Source of the DNA: Piscinibacter sp. XHJ-5
Lineage (GTDB): Bacteria; Pseudomonadota; Gammaproteobacteria; Burkholderiales; Burkholderiaceae_C
DNA length: 64,000 nt
Reading direction: 5' to 3'
Assembly: GCF_029855045.1 (NCBI RefSeq)
Contig: NZ_CP123228.1
Coordinates: 1,674,001 to 1,738,000, forward strand
Made by a program: the position numbers and the translations under genes. The notes below the pieces were generated by a model, which searched no databases, was not told the DNA's origin, and worked only from the letters and a program-made list of their open reading frames with translations. This document shows, piece by piece, positions 15,540-24,363 of the stretch (position 1 is its first letter; each line of letters starts with the position of its first letter).

Positions 15540-17516
15540 ATGAGCCGTACCCCGCCCGCCCGCGAGGCATCTCCGGCGCCTGCCATGGATGCCCCGCAGA
15601 CGCAGCTCGCGCTTGCGATGGGGCTGGTCGGCATCGCGTTGTGGCGGCGCGATCTCGAGACGCACCGGATGCAATTCAACGCGCACGCCAACGAGGTGCT
15701 CGGCCGCCGCGCCGCCGACGGCGAGATGACCGAGCAGCAGATGTGGACGGCGATCCATCCCGACGATCGCCAGGCGGTGGCTCAGGCGGATCAGAAGGCG
15801 CTCGCGGGCAGCGAGATGGTCGACGTGGAAGTGCGCTGCCTGGCAGCGGACGGCAGCTACCGTCCGCTGATGACGCGGCGCGTCGCCGAGCGCGACATGC
15901 AGGGCCGGGCGGTCGCGCTGATCGGAGTGGCCCTCGACCTCACCGAGCAGCGGCGCACGCAGGAGCGGCTCGCGCTCGCCGAGCAGCGCACCGTGCTCGC
16001 CGCCAAGGCGGTCGGCCTCGCGAACTGGGAGCGCGACATGGCCACCGGCGAGGTGTGGTGGGACGCGCAGATGTACCGGCTGCGGGGACTGTGGCCGGAT
16101 GACCCCCGCCCGCCGCAGCGCCTGCATCTCGAGTGCACGCACCCGGATGACGTCGAGATGGTGCATCGGCGCATCGCGCAGGTCATCGAGCACGACAACG
16201 ATTTCTTCTTCGAGTTCCGCATCCTGCGTCCCGACGGCGCCGTGCGCTGGCTGGCGACGCGCGGCTCGGTGACGCGCGACGGCGCCGGCCGTGCACTGCG
16301 CCTGTTCGGCTTCAACTGGGACATCACCGAGCACAAGCGGGGCGAGGACGTGCGGCGCGAGAAGGCCGCCGCCGAGGAGGCCAGCCGCGCCAAGAGCCAG
16401 TTCCTGTCGCGCATGAGCCATGAGCTGCGCACGCCGTTGAACGCGGTGCTGGGCTTCGCGCAGCTGCTGCTCGAGGATGCGACGCAGCCGCTCGCCGGGC
16501 GCCAGCGCGAGCGCACCCAGCACATCCAGGATGCGGGTCGACATCTGCTCGCCCTGATCGACGACGTGCTCGATCTGACCAGCGTGGAGGTGGGCGCCGT
16601 GCCGCTGGCAGCACGGCCGGTGGCACTCGCCCCGCTGGTGGACGAGACGCTGCAATGGCTCGCCCCGGCGGCGCAGCGCGCGAACGTGACCCTGTCGGCG
16701 GGTGCCGTCGAGGCCACGGTGCAGGGCGACGCGAGGCGGCTGCGCCAGGTGCTCGCCAACCTGCTGTCGAATGCGGTGAAGTACAACCGCCCGGGCGGCC
16801 GCGTGGAGGTGTCGGTGTTGGGGTCGGGCGACGCGTCGCGGGTCGGCCTGCGCGTGCGCGACAGCGGCCGCGGTCTCACGCCGGTCCAGCTCCAGGGGCT
16901 GTTCGAGCCTTTCAACCGGCTGGGCGCCGAGCGCGAAGGCATCGAGGGCACCGGCATCGGGCTCACCATCGTGCGCGCGCTCGTCGAAGCCATGGGAGGA
17001 CGCATCGAGGTCGAGAGCACGCCGGGCAGCGGCACCGAGTTTCGCGTGTGGCTGCCGGCTGCCCGCGACGCCGCCACGCGCGAAACGCCGGTCGCGGCTG
17101 CCGTCAGCGCTGGTCCGGTGCCGCTGCGCCCCATCGACCTGCTGTACATCGAGGACAACACCATCAATGTGCTGCTGGTGCAGGAGCTGGTGGCGCTGCG
17201 GCCTCACGTGCGGCTGCATGTGGCAGCCTACGGCCGATCCGGCATCGAGCGCGCGCGCGAGCTGCGTCCGCAGGGCGTGCTGATCGATCTGCAGCTGCCC
17301 GACATCGACGGCTTCGAGGTGTTGCGGGCGCTGCGCAGCGATCCGTCGCTGAACGGCGTGGTGTGCATCGCCTTGTCGGCCAATGCCATGCCGGAAGACG
17401 TCGCACGGGCGCGCAGCAGCGGCTTCGACGACTACTGGACGAAACCGATCGACTTCTCGCAGTTCCTCGGCGGCCTGGATGCGCTGGCGCGGGGAGAGCC
17501 CTTGCCGGTGCGTTGA
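15540..17516 (+). CDS. Cytosolic PAS-PAS hybrid histidine kinase
   Basis: A 658-residue protein with no membrane segment. PAS 1 spans roughly 20-140 and PAS 2 roughly 148-268; both end in a PAC-type motif (ALDLTEQRR and NWDITEHKR). HisKA has His294 in [16 protein letters not shown]. The ATPase domain has NLLSNAVKY, DSGRGL and GTGIGLTI. A C-terminal receiver carries Asp583 (VLIDLQLPDIDG). PAS domains usually bind small ligands, haem or flavin, but no cofactor residue can be named here. There is no DNA-binding output, so the signal must pass to another regulator. The gene follows the ABC exporter by 18 nt and is convergent with a GNAT gene 1 nt away. Confidence 0.9.
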   Translation: MSRTPPAREASPAPAMDAPQTQLALAMGLVGIALWRRDLETHRMQFNAHANEVLGRRAADGEMTEQQMWTAIHPDDRQAVAQADQKALAGSEMVDVEVRCLAADGSYRPLMTRRVAERDMQGRAVALIGVALDLTEQRRTQERLALAEQRTVLAAKAVGLANWERDMATGEVWWDAQMYRLRGLWPDDPRPPQRLHLECTHPDDVEMVHRRIAQVIEHDNDFFFEFRILRPDGAVRWLATRGSVTRDGAGRALRLFGFNWDITEHKRGEDVRREKAAAEEASRAKSQFLSRMSHELRTPLNAVLGFAQLLLEDATQPLAGRQRERTQHIQDAGRHLLALIDDVLDLTSVEVGAVPLAARPVALAPLVDETLQWLAPAAQRANVTLSAGAVEATVQGDARRLRQVLANLLSNAVKYNRPGGRVEVSVLGSGDASRVGLRVRDSGRGLTPVQLQGLFEPFNRLGAEREGIEGTGIGLTIVRALVEAMGGRIEVESTPGSGTEFRVWLPAARDAATRETPVAAAVSAGPVPLRPIDLLYIEDNTINVLLVQELVALRPHVRLHVAAYGRSGIERARELRPQGVLIDLQLPDIDGFEVLRALRSDPSLNGVVCIALSANAMPEDVARARSSGFDDYWTKPIDFSQFLGGLDALARGEPLPVR

Positions 17517-17517
17517 A

Positions 17518-18081
17518 TCACAGGTGCCGCCGCACGATCGGCCGGGTCGGCGAGCGCCGCATCACCTCGCGAAAGCCGGCCGCTTCGAAAGCCGACAGCC
17601 GCCCGACGAAGAGCTCGCCCGAATTCAGCTTGCGCGGCGCATCGAGCGGATAGGCCTCGACGCACTTCGCTCCCTGCCGAGCCGCGAACGCGACGGCGCC
17701 GTCGATCAGCGCGCGCATCAAACCCTGCCGGCGAAAGCGCTTGGCGACCACGAAGCAGGTGATGGACCACACGGGCAGCTCGTCGACCGGGGCGAGGTTG
17801 CGCGAATTCGCCAGGCGAAGATGGTCGCTGCGCGGAGCGATCGCGCACCAGCCGGCAGGCTCGTCGTCGACGTAGGCGACCACGCCGGGCGGATGCGCTG
17901 CCGTGCGCACGCGGCGCATGAACCAGCGCTTGTTGCCTTCGCCCCAGCCGCTGCGGAAGTCCGCTCGCGGGCGAGACCAGAAGGCGCACCAGCAATGACT
18001 GGCATCCCCGCAATCGGACATCACCGCGGCGATGTCATCCAGCCGCTGCGGCGATGCCGGCTCGATGCGCAGCGCGGCCAT
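17518..18081 (-). CDS. GNAT-family N-acetyltransferase
   Basis: A 187-residue protein beginning MAALRIEPASPQRLDDIAAV, as is usual for GNAT enzymes. The acetyl-CoA-binding segment is visible as ITCFVVAKRFRRQGLMRALI (R/Q-x-x-G-x-A-like RRQGLMR), followed by AVAFAARQGAKCVEAYPLD. A CGDASHCWCAFW segment near the N-terminus is rich in Cys and Trp, as in a subset of uncharacterised acetyltransferases. The substrate is unknown. The start lies 4 nt after the stop of the DsbA-like gene, so the two are cotranscribed. Confidence 0.85.
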   Translation of the reverse strand: MAALRIEPASPQRLDDIAAVMSDCGDASHCWCAFWSRPRADFRSGWGEGNKRWFMRRVRTAAHPPGVVAYVDDEPAGWCAIAPRSDHLRLANSRNLAPVDELPVWSITCFVVAKRFRRQGLMRALIDGAVAFAARQGAKCVEAYPLDAPRKLNSGELFVGRLSAFEAAGFREVMRRSPTRPIVRRHL

Positions 18082-18085
18082 GGGA

Positions 18086-18727
18086 TCAGGCGGCCGGCGT
18101 GCCGGCCGGCAGCGCGGCGAGCCGTTCGCGCAGCGGCTGCGCCTCGAGGTAGCCATGTGCGACCAGATGCAGCCCGCCAGCGGCCTGGGCGACGAGCGCC
18201 GGAAAGCCGCGGATGCCCCAATGCTGCGATTGGGCGAAGTCGGCGCGCGTCGCCTCGCGCAGGCCTTCGGAGTCGAACGCGTCCTCGAAATTGCCGCGCG
18301 GCAGGCCCAGCCGCTCGGCAAGGTCGACGAGGACGTCGCGCTGCGTCACATCGCGGCCCTCGGCATAGAAGGCCTGCTGCACGGCCTTGAAGTAACGCCA
18401 CACGTGCTGTGGCCACAGCGAGCGGACGGTCACCGTCGCGCGGCTGGCACGCTCGGTGTCGTAGATGAAGCCCGGGCGATGCAGCGCGGTGTCCGGGGCG
18501 CCTGCGAACGGCTGGCCGCTCGCCTCGTGCACATGCTTCCAGTGGCCGAAGATCTCCTCGGCACGACCGGGCGCGAGCGGTTCGGTGGTGTAGGGGCGCA
18601 GCCCGCCCATCACCAGCGCGAGCTGCAGGGGAGCCGCGGTGCCCGGGTCGGCGAGCAGGGCATCGACGGTCTTGCCGAAGCCGTAGCACCACGAGCACAT
18701 CGGGTCGGCCACGTAGATCAGGTTCAT
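18086..18727 (-). CDS. DsbA-family (FrnE-like) thioredoxin-fold protein
   Basis: A 213-residue cytoplasmic protein without a signal peptide. The N-terminal beta strand leads straight into the active-site motif Cys11-Ser-Trp-Cys14 (ADPMCSWCYGF), followed by a helical insertion and a C-terminal thioredoxin segment with the cis-Pro region GIRGFPALV. FrnE-like DsbA proteins are thought to act as cytosolic disulfide or glutathione-type oxidoreductases and are often induced under oxidative stress. It is transcribed ahead of a GNAT acetyltransferase with a 4-nt gap. The partner substrate is unknown. Confidence 0.88.
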   Translation of the reverse strand: MNLIYVADPMCSWCYGFGKTVDALLADPGTAAPLQLALVMGGLRPYTTEPLAPGRAEEIFGHWKHVHEASGQPFAGAPDTALHRPGFIYDTERASRATVTVRSLWPQHVWRYFKAVQQAFYAEGRDVTQRDVLVDLAERLGLPRGNFEDAFDSEGLREATRADFAQSQHWGIRGFPALVAQAAGGLHLVAHGYLEAQPLRERLAALPAGTPAA

Positions 18728-18793
18728 GCGGACATCGTATTCGCGCCGTTTGGGGCCGGCTACACCGGCTATCAGTCAGTTGCAACGTGAAAC

Positions 18794-19573
18794 GTGTGCG
18801 TCCTTGCACTGCGACACCATCGCGACGTGAGGGATTTCGAGGATTCCACCTTGTGGCGGATAAGCGCGTTCGAGCGCATCCACCGCGAAACCGGCAGCAG
18901 CGGCTTCATGCGGCTGACCGGACCCACGCTGCTGCCGACGACGCTGCTGGCCGACCTGCGCCGGCTCGACGCCGACCCGGCGAGCAGTGACGTGCTCGAG
19001 GTCATCGCGGCCTGCGTGCGACACCGGGAGGCGGCGCTGCTGTGCCTGCAGCACGACGAGCTGGTGTGGCCGGTCACGCTGTTCCCCAACGAAGGCCTGT
19101 ACCACTCGCCGCGCGATCTGGCGCAGGGCTCGCTCACCGGTTTGGGGTCGCTGCGGCTGCTGACCGCCGAGCCCCCCGGCGTTCGACCGCCGGGACACTG
19201 GATGCACGACCGGGTAGCGCAGGCCGAGCACTACCGGCCGCTGTCGCCGCTGCTGTGGTCGCTGGCGCTCAACGGGCCGCGTCGCACGCTGCTGGCGGAC
19301 ATCGCCGGGACCGCCGCCTACCGGCTGGTCGTCGGAGCGAATGGACAGCGGCCCACTGCGCCCGGCGCGCTGGGGTCGGCGCTGGAGCGCTTGCAGCGCG
19401 ACTCCGTGACCTTGCGCGAGATCGCGCAGTGGCCCGGCATGAGCACCGAGCGGGCCAGCCGGCTTCTCAATGGCCTGTACCTGGGCGGCAGCCTGCTCAT
19501 TTCACGGGCACATCGCCCGGGCCGCGACGCGGACGAGGCGCGCGGCTGGTTCGGACGGCGCAAGCGGCGCTAG
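18794..19573 (+). CDS. Hypothetical protein with possible C-terminal winged helix
   Basis: The 259-residue reading is from GTG 18794; GTG 18827 and TTG 18851 are alternatives, the latter with GAGGA at a reasonable distance. I do not recognise the family. The central part is rich in Leu and Arg (TTLLADLRRLDADPASSDVL). Residues 205-240 resemble a helix-turn-helix or winged-helix segment (VTLREIAQWPGMSTERASRL, then a basic wing), and the tail is strongly basic (WFGRRKRR). There is no signal peptide or membrane segment. It is divergent from the DsbA-like gene and convergent with the small gene at 19599. A regulatory role is possible but unproven. Confidence 0.6.
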   Translation: MCVLALRHHRDVRDFEDSTLWRISAFERIHRETGSSGFMRLTGPTLLPTTLLADLRRLDADPASSDVLEVIAACVRHREAALLCLQHDELVWPVTLFPNEGLYHSPRDLAQGSLTGLGSLRLLTAEPPGVRPPGHWMHDRVAQAEHYRPLSPLLWSLALNGPRRTLLADIAGTAAYRLVVGANGQRPTAPGALGSALERLQRDSVTLREIAQWPGMSTERASRLLNGLYLGGSLLISRAHRPGRDADEARGWFGRRKRR

Positions 19574-19598
19574 CCGCCGCGATCCCGCGACCGCGACG

Positions 19599-19991
19599 TC
19601 AGCGCGCGGCGTGCAGCGGCTCGTCGACCTCGTCGGGCAGCACGATGTCGACATTCCCGGCCAGCCGGGCCTGCCGTTCGCGCCGGGCCTCTGCCAGGTG
19701 CGAACGTGCCTCGGCGAGGCTCTCGGCGATGCGGCGGGACTCGCTCTCTTCCTGGTCGAGCTCGCGGGACGGGGCGCACACGAAGCCGCTCGCCTTCCAC
19801 CAGACATAGACCACCGTGCCGGGCGACAGCTGCTGGTCGGGCTGGGAAAACTTCATCTCCACCGGTCCGAGCGGCGACTCCAGGCAGATCATTCCCTTGT
19901 CGTTGACGACCGTCTCGTGGCGCTCGTTGCGCACGGCTTCGAACAAGCCGGGAACGATGGGCGTCTCGGGCCAGGACAGGATGCGGTTCAT
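19599..19991 (-). CDS. Conserved-looking hypothetical protein, 130 residues
   Basis: I start at ATG 19991, preceded by AGAGGA at good spacing; an upstream in-frame start would add 19 residues. The N-terminal half is a compact beta-rich domain (ETVVNDKGMICLESPLGPVE, then PGTVVYVWWKASGFVCAP). The C-terminal half is a charged helix or coiled coil (ESESRRIAESLAEARSHLAE) ending in an acidic tail. There is no signal peptide. I do not recognise the family. It stands alone between a convergent hypothetical gene and the MocR gene. Confidence 0.65.
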   Translation of the reverse strand: MNRILSWPETPIVPGLFEAVRNERHETVVNDKGMICLESPLGPVEMKFSQPDQQLSPGTVVYVWWKASGFVCAPSRELDQEESESRRIAESLAEARSHLAEARRERQARLAGNVDIVLPDEVDEPLHAAR

Positions 19992-20123
19992 GGGGTCCTC
20001 TCTGAGCTCGTGCTTCAGCACTTGTGCGCTCACGATATCGGAGCCCATGAGCCGATCGGCCCATGCCTTACCGAGCGTTACCGCGCTTGCAACGCCCGCA
20101 CGTGCGGCGCATTGACACGGCGG

Positions 20124-21548
20124 CTACAGCAGCCGTAGGCGTTCCAGGGCCCCGTGCGCCGCCGACAGCCGCTGCTGCAGGTACTCGCACAGGCGTCGGT
20201 GCTGGCTGAACACCACGTTGAATCGCAGATGCGGATCAGCCGCGCCCGAAGCGGCGAAGGCGGCGCCGCGCGCCAGCAGGAGGCCGTTGCGATAGGCGTC
20301 CTTGACCAGCACGTCGACGTCGACGCCGCGCGGCACCGCCCCCCACAGGAAGAGACCGCCTTCGCCGGGATGGTCGAGCAGGATGCCGGCCTGGCGCAGG
20401 CTGCGCGAGGCTTCGCCGCGCGCGGTGGCGAGCTTCTGCTGCAGGCGGTCGAGGTGCTTGCGGAAGCGGCCGCTGGCCAGCAGCTCGAGCAGCACGAATT
20501 CGTTCAGCGCGCCGGTGGTCAGCACCGAGTGGATCTTGGCCCGCAGCAGCGGCTTGAGCAGCGCGGCGTCGGCGGCCACGTAGCCCATTCGCAGCGCGGG
20601 GCTGAGCGCCTTGCAGAAGCTCGAGAAGTAGATGACCTGGCGAAGCTCGGCCAACTGCGCCAGCCGCGTCGGCGAGCCGGGATGGAAATGGCCGTGAACG
20701 TCGTCTTCGGCGATCAGCAGCCCATGGCGCTCGGCCAGCAGCAGGACCCGGTGCAGGTTGGCCGCGCTGCTGCTCCATCCGGTGGGGTTGTGCAGCACGC
20801 TCTGGACGAACAGCAGCCGCGGCCGATGCTCGGCGCACGCGGCTTCGAGCTGGTCGAGATCGAGCCCGTCGGGGCGCCGCCGGATGGCGACCAGGCGGGC
20901 GCCGGCCTCGCGGAGCCGGTCGAACAGCAGGAAATAGCCCGGGTCCTCCACCAGCACGGTGTCGCCCGGCTGCACGAAGCAGCGGCAGATCATGTCGATC
21001 GCATGCGTGCTGCCGCAGGTGGTGAGCACGCGGCTGGCGTCGACCGCGATGCCCTGGCCGCGCATCAGCATCGCGATGCGCTCGCGCAGCTCTGGCAGGC
21101 CCTGCGGCGGGCAGCGCGAGGCCATGCCGCCCGCGCTGTGGGCCAGCGCCCGCTGCACCACCGTGGCCGGGATCGCGTCTTCGAGCCACGACAACGGCAG
21201 CGCGCCGCTGCTGGCCGGCAGCATGCCGGCGGGCAGGTCGTTGTTCTGCTGCACCAGCCACACCGCGTCCTGCTCCTCGCCCGCGGCCAGTGCGTCGGTC
21301 GGCATGGCGGTGCCCGTTTCGCGCACGAAGAAGCCGGCGGTGCCGCGCGAGTCGATCACGGCGGCGGCGACCAACCGGTCGTAGGCGGTGACAACGGTGT
21401 TGGGGCTGACGCCGAGCTGCGCCGCGAGGGCACGGATCGACGGCAGCCGGGCGCCTGGCGAAAGCTGGCCGGCCTCGACCAGCGCTCGCAGGCGGGTCTC
21501 GATCTGGTCGGCCAGCGGCAGGGCCGAAGTGCGGTCGATGGCGAACAT
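20124..21548 (-). CDS. MocR-family transcriptional regulator (GntR winged helix fused to class I aminotransferase fold)
   Basis: A 474-residue protein. Residues 1-75 are a GntR-type winged helix (LSPGARLPSIRALAAQLGVS, PNTVVTAYDRL). The rest is a PLP-dependent aminotransferase-like domain with the PLP lysine in SFCKALSPALRMGY. MocR proteins such as GabR and PdxR use PLP or an amino-acid adduct as effector to control adjacent metabolic or transport genes. Its ATG overlaps the TGA of the upstream LysE exporter by one base, so regulator and exporter are coupled; the regulator probably controls that exporter. The amino acid sensed is not evident. Confidence 0.9.
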   Translation of the reverse strand: MFAIDRTSALPLADQIETRLRALVEAGQLSPGARLPSIRALAAQLGVSPNTVVTAYDRLVAAAVIDSRGTAGFFVRETGTAMPTDALAAGEEQDAVWLVQQNNDLPAGMLPASSGALPLSWLEDAIPATVVQRALAHSAGGMASRCPPQGLPELRERIAMLMRGQGIAVDASRVLTTCGSTHAIDMICRCFVQPGDTVLVEDPGYFLLFDRLREAGARLVAIRRRPDGLDLDQLEAACAEHRPRLLFVQSVLHNPTGWSSSAANLHRVLLLAERHGLLIAEDDVHGHFHPGSPTRLAQLAELRQVIYFSSFCKALSPALRMGYVAADAALLKPLLRAKIHSVLTTGALNEFVLLELLASGRFRKHLDRLQQKLATARGEASRSLRQAGILLDHPGEGGLFLWGAVPRGVDVDVLVKDAYRNGLLLARGAAFAASGAADPHLRFNVVFSQHRRLCEYLQQRLSAAHGALERLRLL

Positions 21549-22132
21549 CAGACGAGGAGCGTCACGGCGAGGATCAGCAGCGAGACGGCCATGATGACAT
21601 TGAAGCCGCGCCGCCGCCGCGCATCGGTGAGCCAGCGGCTGATCGCGACACCGAAGAGCGCCCACATCGAGACGCAGGGCAGGTTGATCGCGATGCTGAC
21701 GGCCGTGACCAGCAGCGCGCCGCTCACCACGTCCAGTCCGGCCGGCATGAACACCGCGGCCAGCGTGATGGCCTTGATCCATCCCTTGGGGTTGACCATC
21801 TGGAACGCCAGCGCCTGCACGAACGAAAGCGGCCGCTGCAGCTCGGCGCCACCCACCGCGCTGCCCGCCAGCTTCCACGCGATCCACACGAGCCAGAGCG
21901 CGCCGGCGACCCGCAGCGCATCGTGCAGCACTGGAATGCGCAGGAACAGCGCGCCCAACCCCAGGCAGGTGAGGAAGATCTGCGGCCCGTGCCCGGCCGC
22001 GATGCCCAGGATGTGGGGCAGCGTGCGCCGGTAGCCGAAGTTCGCGCCCGAGGCGGTCAACATCACGTTGTTGGGTCCCGGTGTGCTCGACATCAGGAAC
22101 GAGTAGGTGAGCAGCGGCAGCAGTTCGGTCAT
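21548..22132 (-). CDS. LysE/RhtB-family amino-acid exporter
   Basis: A 194-residue inner-membrane protein with about six hydrophobic segments. It starts MTELLPLLTYSFLMSSTPGP, which includes the family motif TPGPNN; NPKGWIKAI is the second conserved motif. LysE/RhtB proteins export amino acids and their derivatives. It is cotranscribed with the MocR-type regulator downstream, which begins on the last base of its stop codon. The upstream 163-nt gap is shared with a divergent GST gene and contains the promoters. Confidence 0.9.
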   Translation of the reverse strand: MTELLPLLTYSFLMSSTPGPNNVMLTASGANFGYRRTLPHILGIAAGHGPQIFLTCLGLGALFLRIPVLHDALRVAGALWLVWIAWKLAGSAVGGAELQRPLSFVQALAFQMVNPKGWIKAITLAAVFMPAGLDVVSGALLVTAVSIAINLPCVSMWALFGVAISRWLTDARRRRGFNVIMAVSLLILAVTLLV

Positions 22133-22295
22133 TCGAGCTCCGGGCAGGCGATGGCGATGACGACAGGCTAGGCGGCAGCGGCGCGGCACGGAAGCCACAG
22201 CGGGGCCGGAGGTGGTGCGCACTGTGTCAATGCGGCCACCGGCACAGTCCGCGCGGCGACTGGTCGTGCTACGTTGGCGGCGGAGGTGACAGCAG

Positions 22296-22916
22296 ATGCT
22301 GAAGATCTGGGGGCGGCTCAGCTCGCTCAACGTGCAGAAGGTGGTGTGGTGCGCCAACGAGCTCGGCGTGCCGTACGAGCGAATCGATGCCGGCCGGCAG
22401 TTCGGCATCGTCGGCACGCCGGCCTACGAGCGACTCAATCCGAACCGGCTGGTGCCGGTGATCGAGGACGACGGCCTGGTGCTGTGGGAATCGAACGCGA
22501 TCGTGCGCTACCTGTGCGCCAGGCACGCGCAGGGATCGCTGTACCCAGAGCCGCTGGCCGCGCGCGCGGACGCCGATCGCTGGATGGACTGGCAGGCCAC
22601 CGAGCTGTCGCCCGCGATGAGCAAGGCCTTCGTCCAGCTGATCCGCACTGCCGAACCTGAGCGCGACATGGCGCTGGCCGAGGCGTCGGTGCAGGCCGCG
22701 CGTCCGCTGATGCGCATCCTCGACCGGCACCTGGCCGATCGTGAGTTCGTCTGCGGCGAGCGCATCACGATGGCGGACATCCCGCTGGGGTGTGCGGTGC
22801 ATCGCTGGTTCGGGCTGCCGATCGAGCACGGGACGCTGAGCGCCGCGCGTCGCTGGCATGCGTCGCTGATGAAGCGGCAGGGGACGAACGGGGTTCTGAC
22901 CCTGCCGCTGGAGTGA
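22296..22916 (+). CDS. Glutathione S-transferase family protein
   Basis: A 206-residue GST. The N-terminal thioredoxin-like domain has the catalytic-region Ser in WGRLSSLNVQKV, the cis-Pro motif NRLVPVI and the glutathione-contacting ES of LWESNAIVRYL. The C-terminal helical domain holds the N-capping-type motif ITMADIPLGCAVHRW. The start is supported by a near-perfect GGAGGTGA six nucleotides upstream. GSTs of this type conjugate glutathione to electrophiles or act in glutathione-dependent reduction; the substrate is unknown. It is divergent from the LysE/MocR pair and its stop lies inside a hairpin shared with the convergent hss gene. Confidence 0.9.
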   Translation: MLKIWGRLSSLNVQKVVWCANELGVPYERIDAGRQFGIVGTPAYERLNPNRLVPVIEDDGLVLWESNAIVRYLCARHAQGSLYPEPLAARADADRWMDWQATELSPAMSKAFVQLIRTAEPERDMALAEASVQAARPLMRILDRHLADREFVCGERITMADIPLGCAVHRWFGLPIEHGTLSAARRWHASLMKRQGTNGVLTLPLE

Positions 22917-22948
22917 GGTCGATGCGGCGGAAAGCCGCTGACCCTCAC
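22913..22948. terminator. Composite hairpin containing both stop codons of convergent genes
   Basis: The outer arms GTGAGGTC (22913-22920) and GACCCTCAC (22940-22948, one bulge) and the inner arms GCGGC (22924-22928) and GCCGC (22934-22938) stack into one hairpin with loop GGAAA. It contains the TGA of the GST gene (22914-22916) and the TGA of hss (complement of 22945-22947), so it is likely a bidirectional terminator. Confidence 0.65.
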
Positions 22949-24363
22949 ACCACCCGGAAGTTCTTGAACTGCCAAGGATCCTCGCGATCGAGGTCCTCCT
23001 CGAACAGCCACTCGCGCCCGGCGAGCGGGGTCCAGTCCGTATAGACGCCGACCACGTCGCCGAGGTACGGCTTGATCATCCGCAGCATCTCGTCGTGCGG
23101 CAGGTCGTCCGGCTCGACCACGCTGCACGAGGGATTCTTCAGCGCCCAGACGACGCCGGCCATCACCGGCGCAGTGACCTGCAGGCTGGTGGCGCTGTTG
23201 TGCGGGCACAGCTGGCGCGCCTTGGCGATGGTGAGCTGCGAGCCGTACCAGTACGCGCCGCGGGCGTGCCCCATCAGCAGCACGCCGAGCTCGTCCATGC
23301 CTTCGACGATGTCGTCTTTCAGCACGCGGTGCTCGGTCTGCGCATGCCAGTTGAGGCCGGTGAGCTCGTGCATCGACAGCACGGCGTCGTCGCACGGGTG
23401 GTACGAGTAGTGCACGGTGGGCCGGTAGCGCGGATTCGCCGGGTCGCCGACGGTCAGGTGGTCGGCGATCGAGATCGACTCGCCATGCGTGATCAGAAAG
23501 CCCTGGATCGGACCGGCCAGCGGTGCCCAGCTGCGCACCCGCGTCGCAGCGCCGGGACGGCGCAGGTAGATGCTGGCCAGCGAGCCCTTCTCGTGGCGTG
23601 CGCCGTCCGGCGGGAAGTGACGTTCGTGCGTGCCCCAGCCCAGCTCGGCCGGCTGCAGCCCTTCGCTGATGAAGCCGTCGCACGACCAGGTGTTGACGAA
23701 TTCGCCGGGCTCCTTGCGCCGCTGGGCGTACTGCGTGTCGCGCTCGGCAATGTGGATCGCGCGCACACCCAGCCGCTGCGCCAGCCGCGCCCAACCGTCG
23801 CGATCCGTCGGCGGCTCGGCGGGTGCGCCCGTGTGCTGCGCGATGTCGAGCAGCGCCTGCTTCACGAAGTAGGACACCATGCCCGGATTGGCACCATGCG
23901 TGAGGATCGCCGTCGGGGCCTGCCGATCGCGCTCGCGCAGCGCGAGCGCCTGTTCCCGCAGGGCATAGTTGGTGCGGGCCGCGGGTGGCATCGCGCCGTC
24001 GGTGTAAGTGCCGGGCCAGGGCTCGATGCAGGTGTCGAGGTACAGCGCGCCGCGTTCGCGGCACAGCTGCATCAGCGCGGTGCTGCTCACGTCGACCGAG
24101 AGGTTCAGCAGGAAGTCGCCCGGACCGAGCCGCGGTTCCAGCAGCTGACGATGGTTGTCCGGCGTGAGCGGCGCGATGAAGTGCGGCACGCCCAGTTCAT
24201 CGGCCACCTCCAGGCCCTTGGCGGTCGGCTTCACGACCAGGATCTGCTCGGGCCGCATGTCGATGTGGCGCAGCAGCAGCGGCAAGGTGCCTTGGCCGAT
24301 GCTGCCGAAGCCAAGCATCACCAGCCGTCCGTCGAATCGAAGCTCCTTGCGCCACTCGCCCAT
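22945..24363 (-). CDS. hss: Homospermidine synthase
   Basis: The 472-residue NAD-dependent enzyme makes homospermidine from putrescine, using a second putrescine or spermidine as aminobutyl donor. The N-terminal Rossmann motif is LGFGSIGQG (residues 17-25). Characteristic segments include DTCIEPWPGTYTD, THGANPGMVSYF, EFVNTWSCDGF and the C-terminal KPYLGDVVGVYTDWTPL. Its length matches bacterial Hss. Homospermidine is a common polyamine in proteobacteria. It is a single gene convergent with the GST; the start ATG 24363 is 20 nt downstream of AAAGGA-like sequence. Confidence 0.93.
   Translation of the reverse strand: MGEWRKELRFDGRLVMLGFGSIGQGTLPLLLRHIDMRPEQILVVKPTAKGLEVADELGVPHFIAPLTPDNHRQLLEPRLGPGDFLLNLSVDVSSTALMQLCRERGALYLDTCIEPWPGTYTDGAMPPAARTNYALREQALALRERDRQAPTAILTHGANPGMVSYFVKQALLDIAQHTGAPAEPPTDRDGWARLAQRLGVRAIHIAERDTQYAQRRKEPGEFVNTWSCDGFISEGLQPAELGWGTHERHFPPDGARHEKGSLASIYLRRPGAATRVRSWAPLAGPIQGFLITHGESISIADHLTVGDPANPRYRPTVHYSYHPCDDAVLSMHELTGLNWHAQTEHRVLKDDIVEGMDELGVLLMGHARGAYWYGSQLTIAKARQLCPHNSATSLQVTAPVMAGVVWALKNPSCSVVEPDDLPHDEMLRMIKPYLGDVVGVYTDWTPLAGREWLFEEDLDREDPWQFKNFRVV

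Noticed and set aside
13041..17219. A 1392-codon open frame on the minus strand across the BON, ABC exporter and kinase genes
   Set aside because: It is antisense to genes with clear catalytic motifs, has Arg/His/Gln-biased composition and no recognisable domain; long antisense frames are expected at this GC content.
20154..22034. 626-codon plus-strand frame over the MocR and LysE genes
   Set aside because: No domain, biased residues, and it lies antisense to two well-supported genes.
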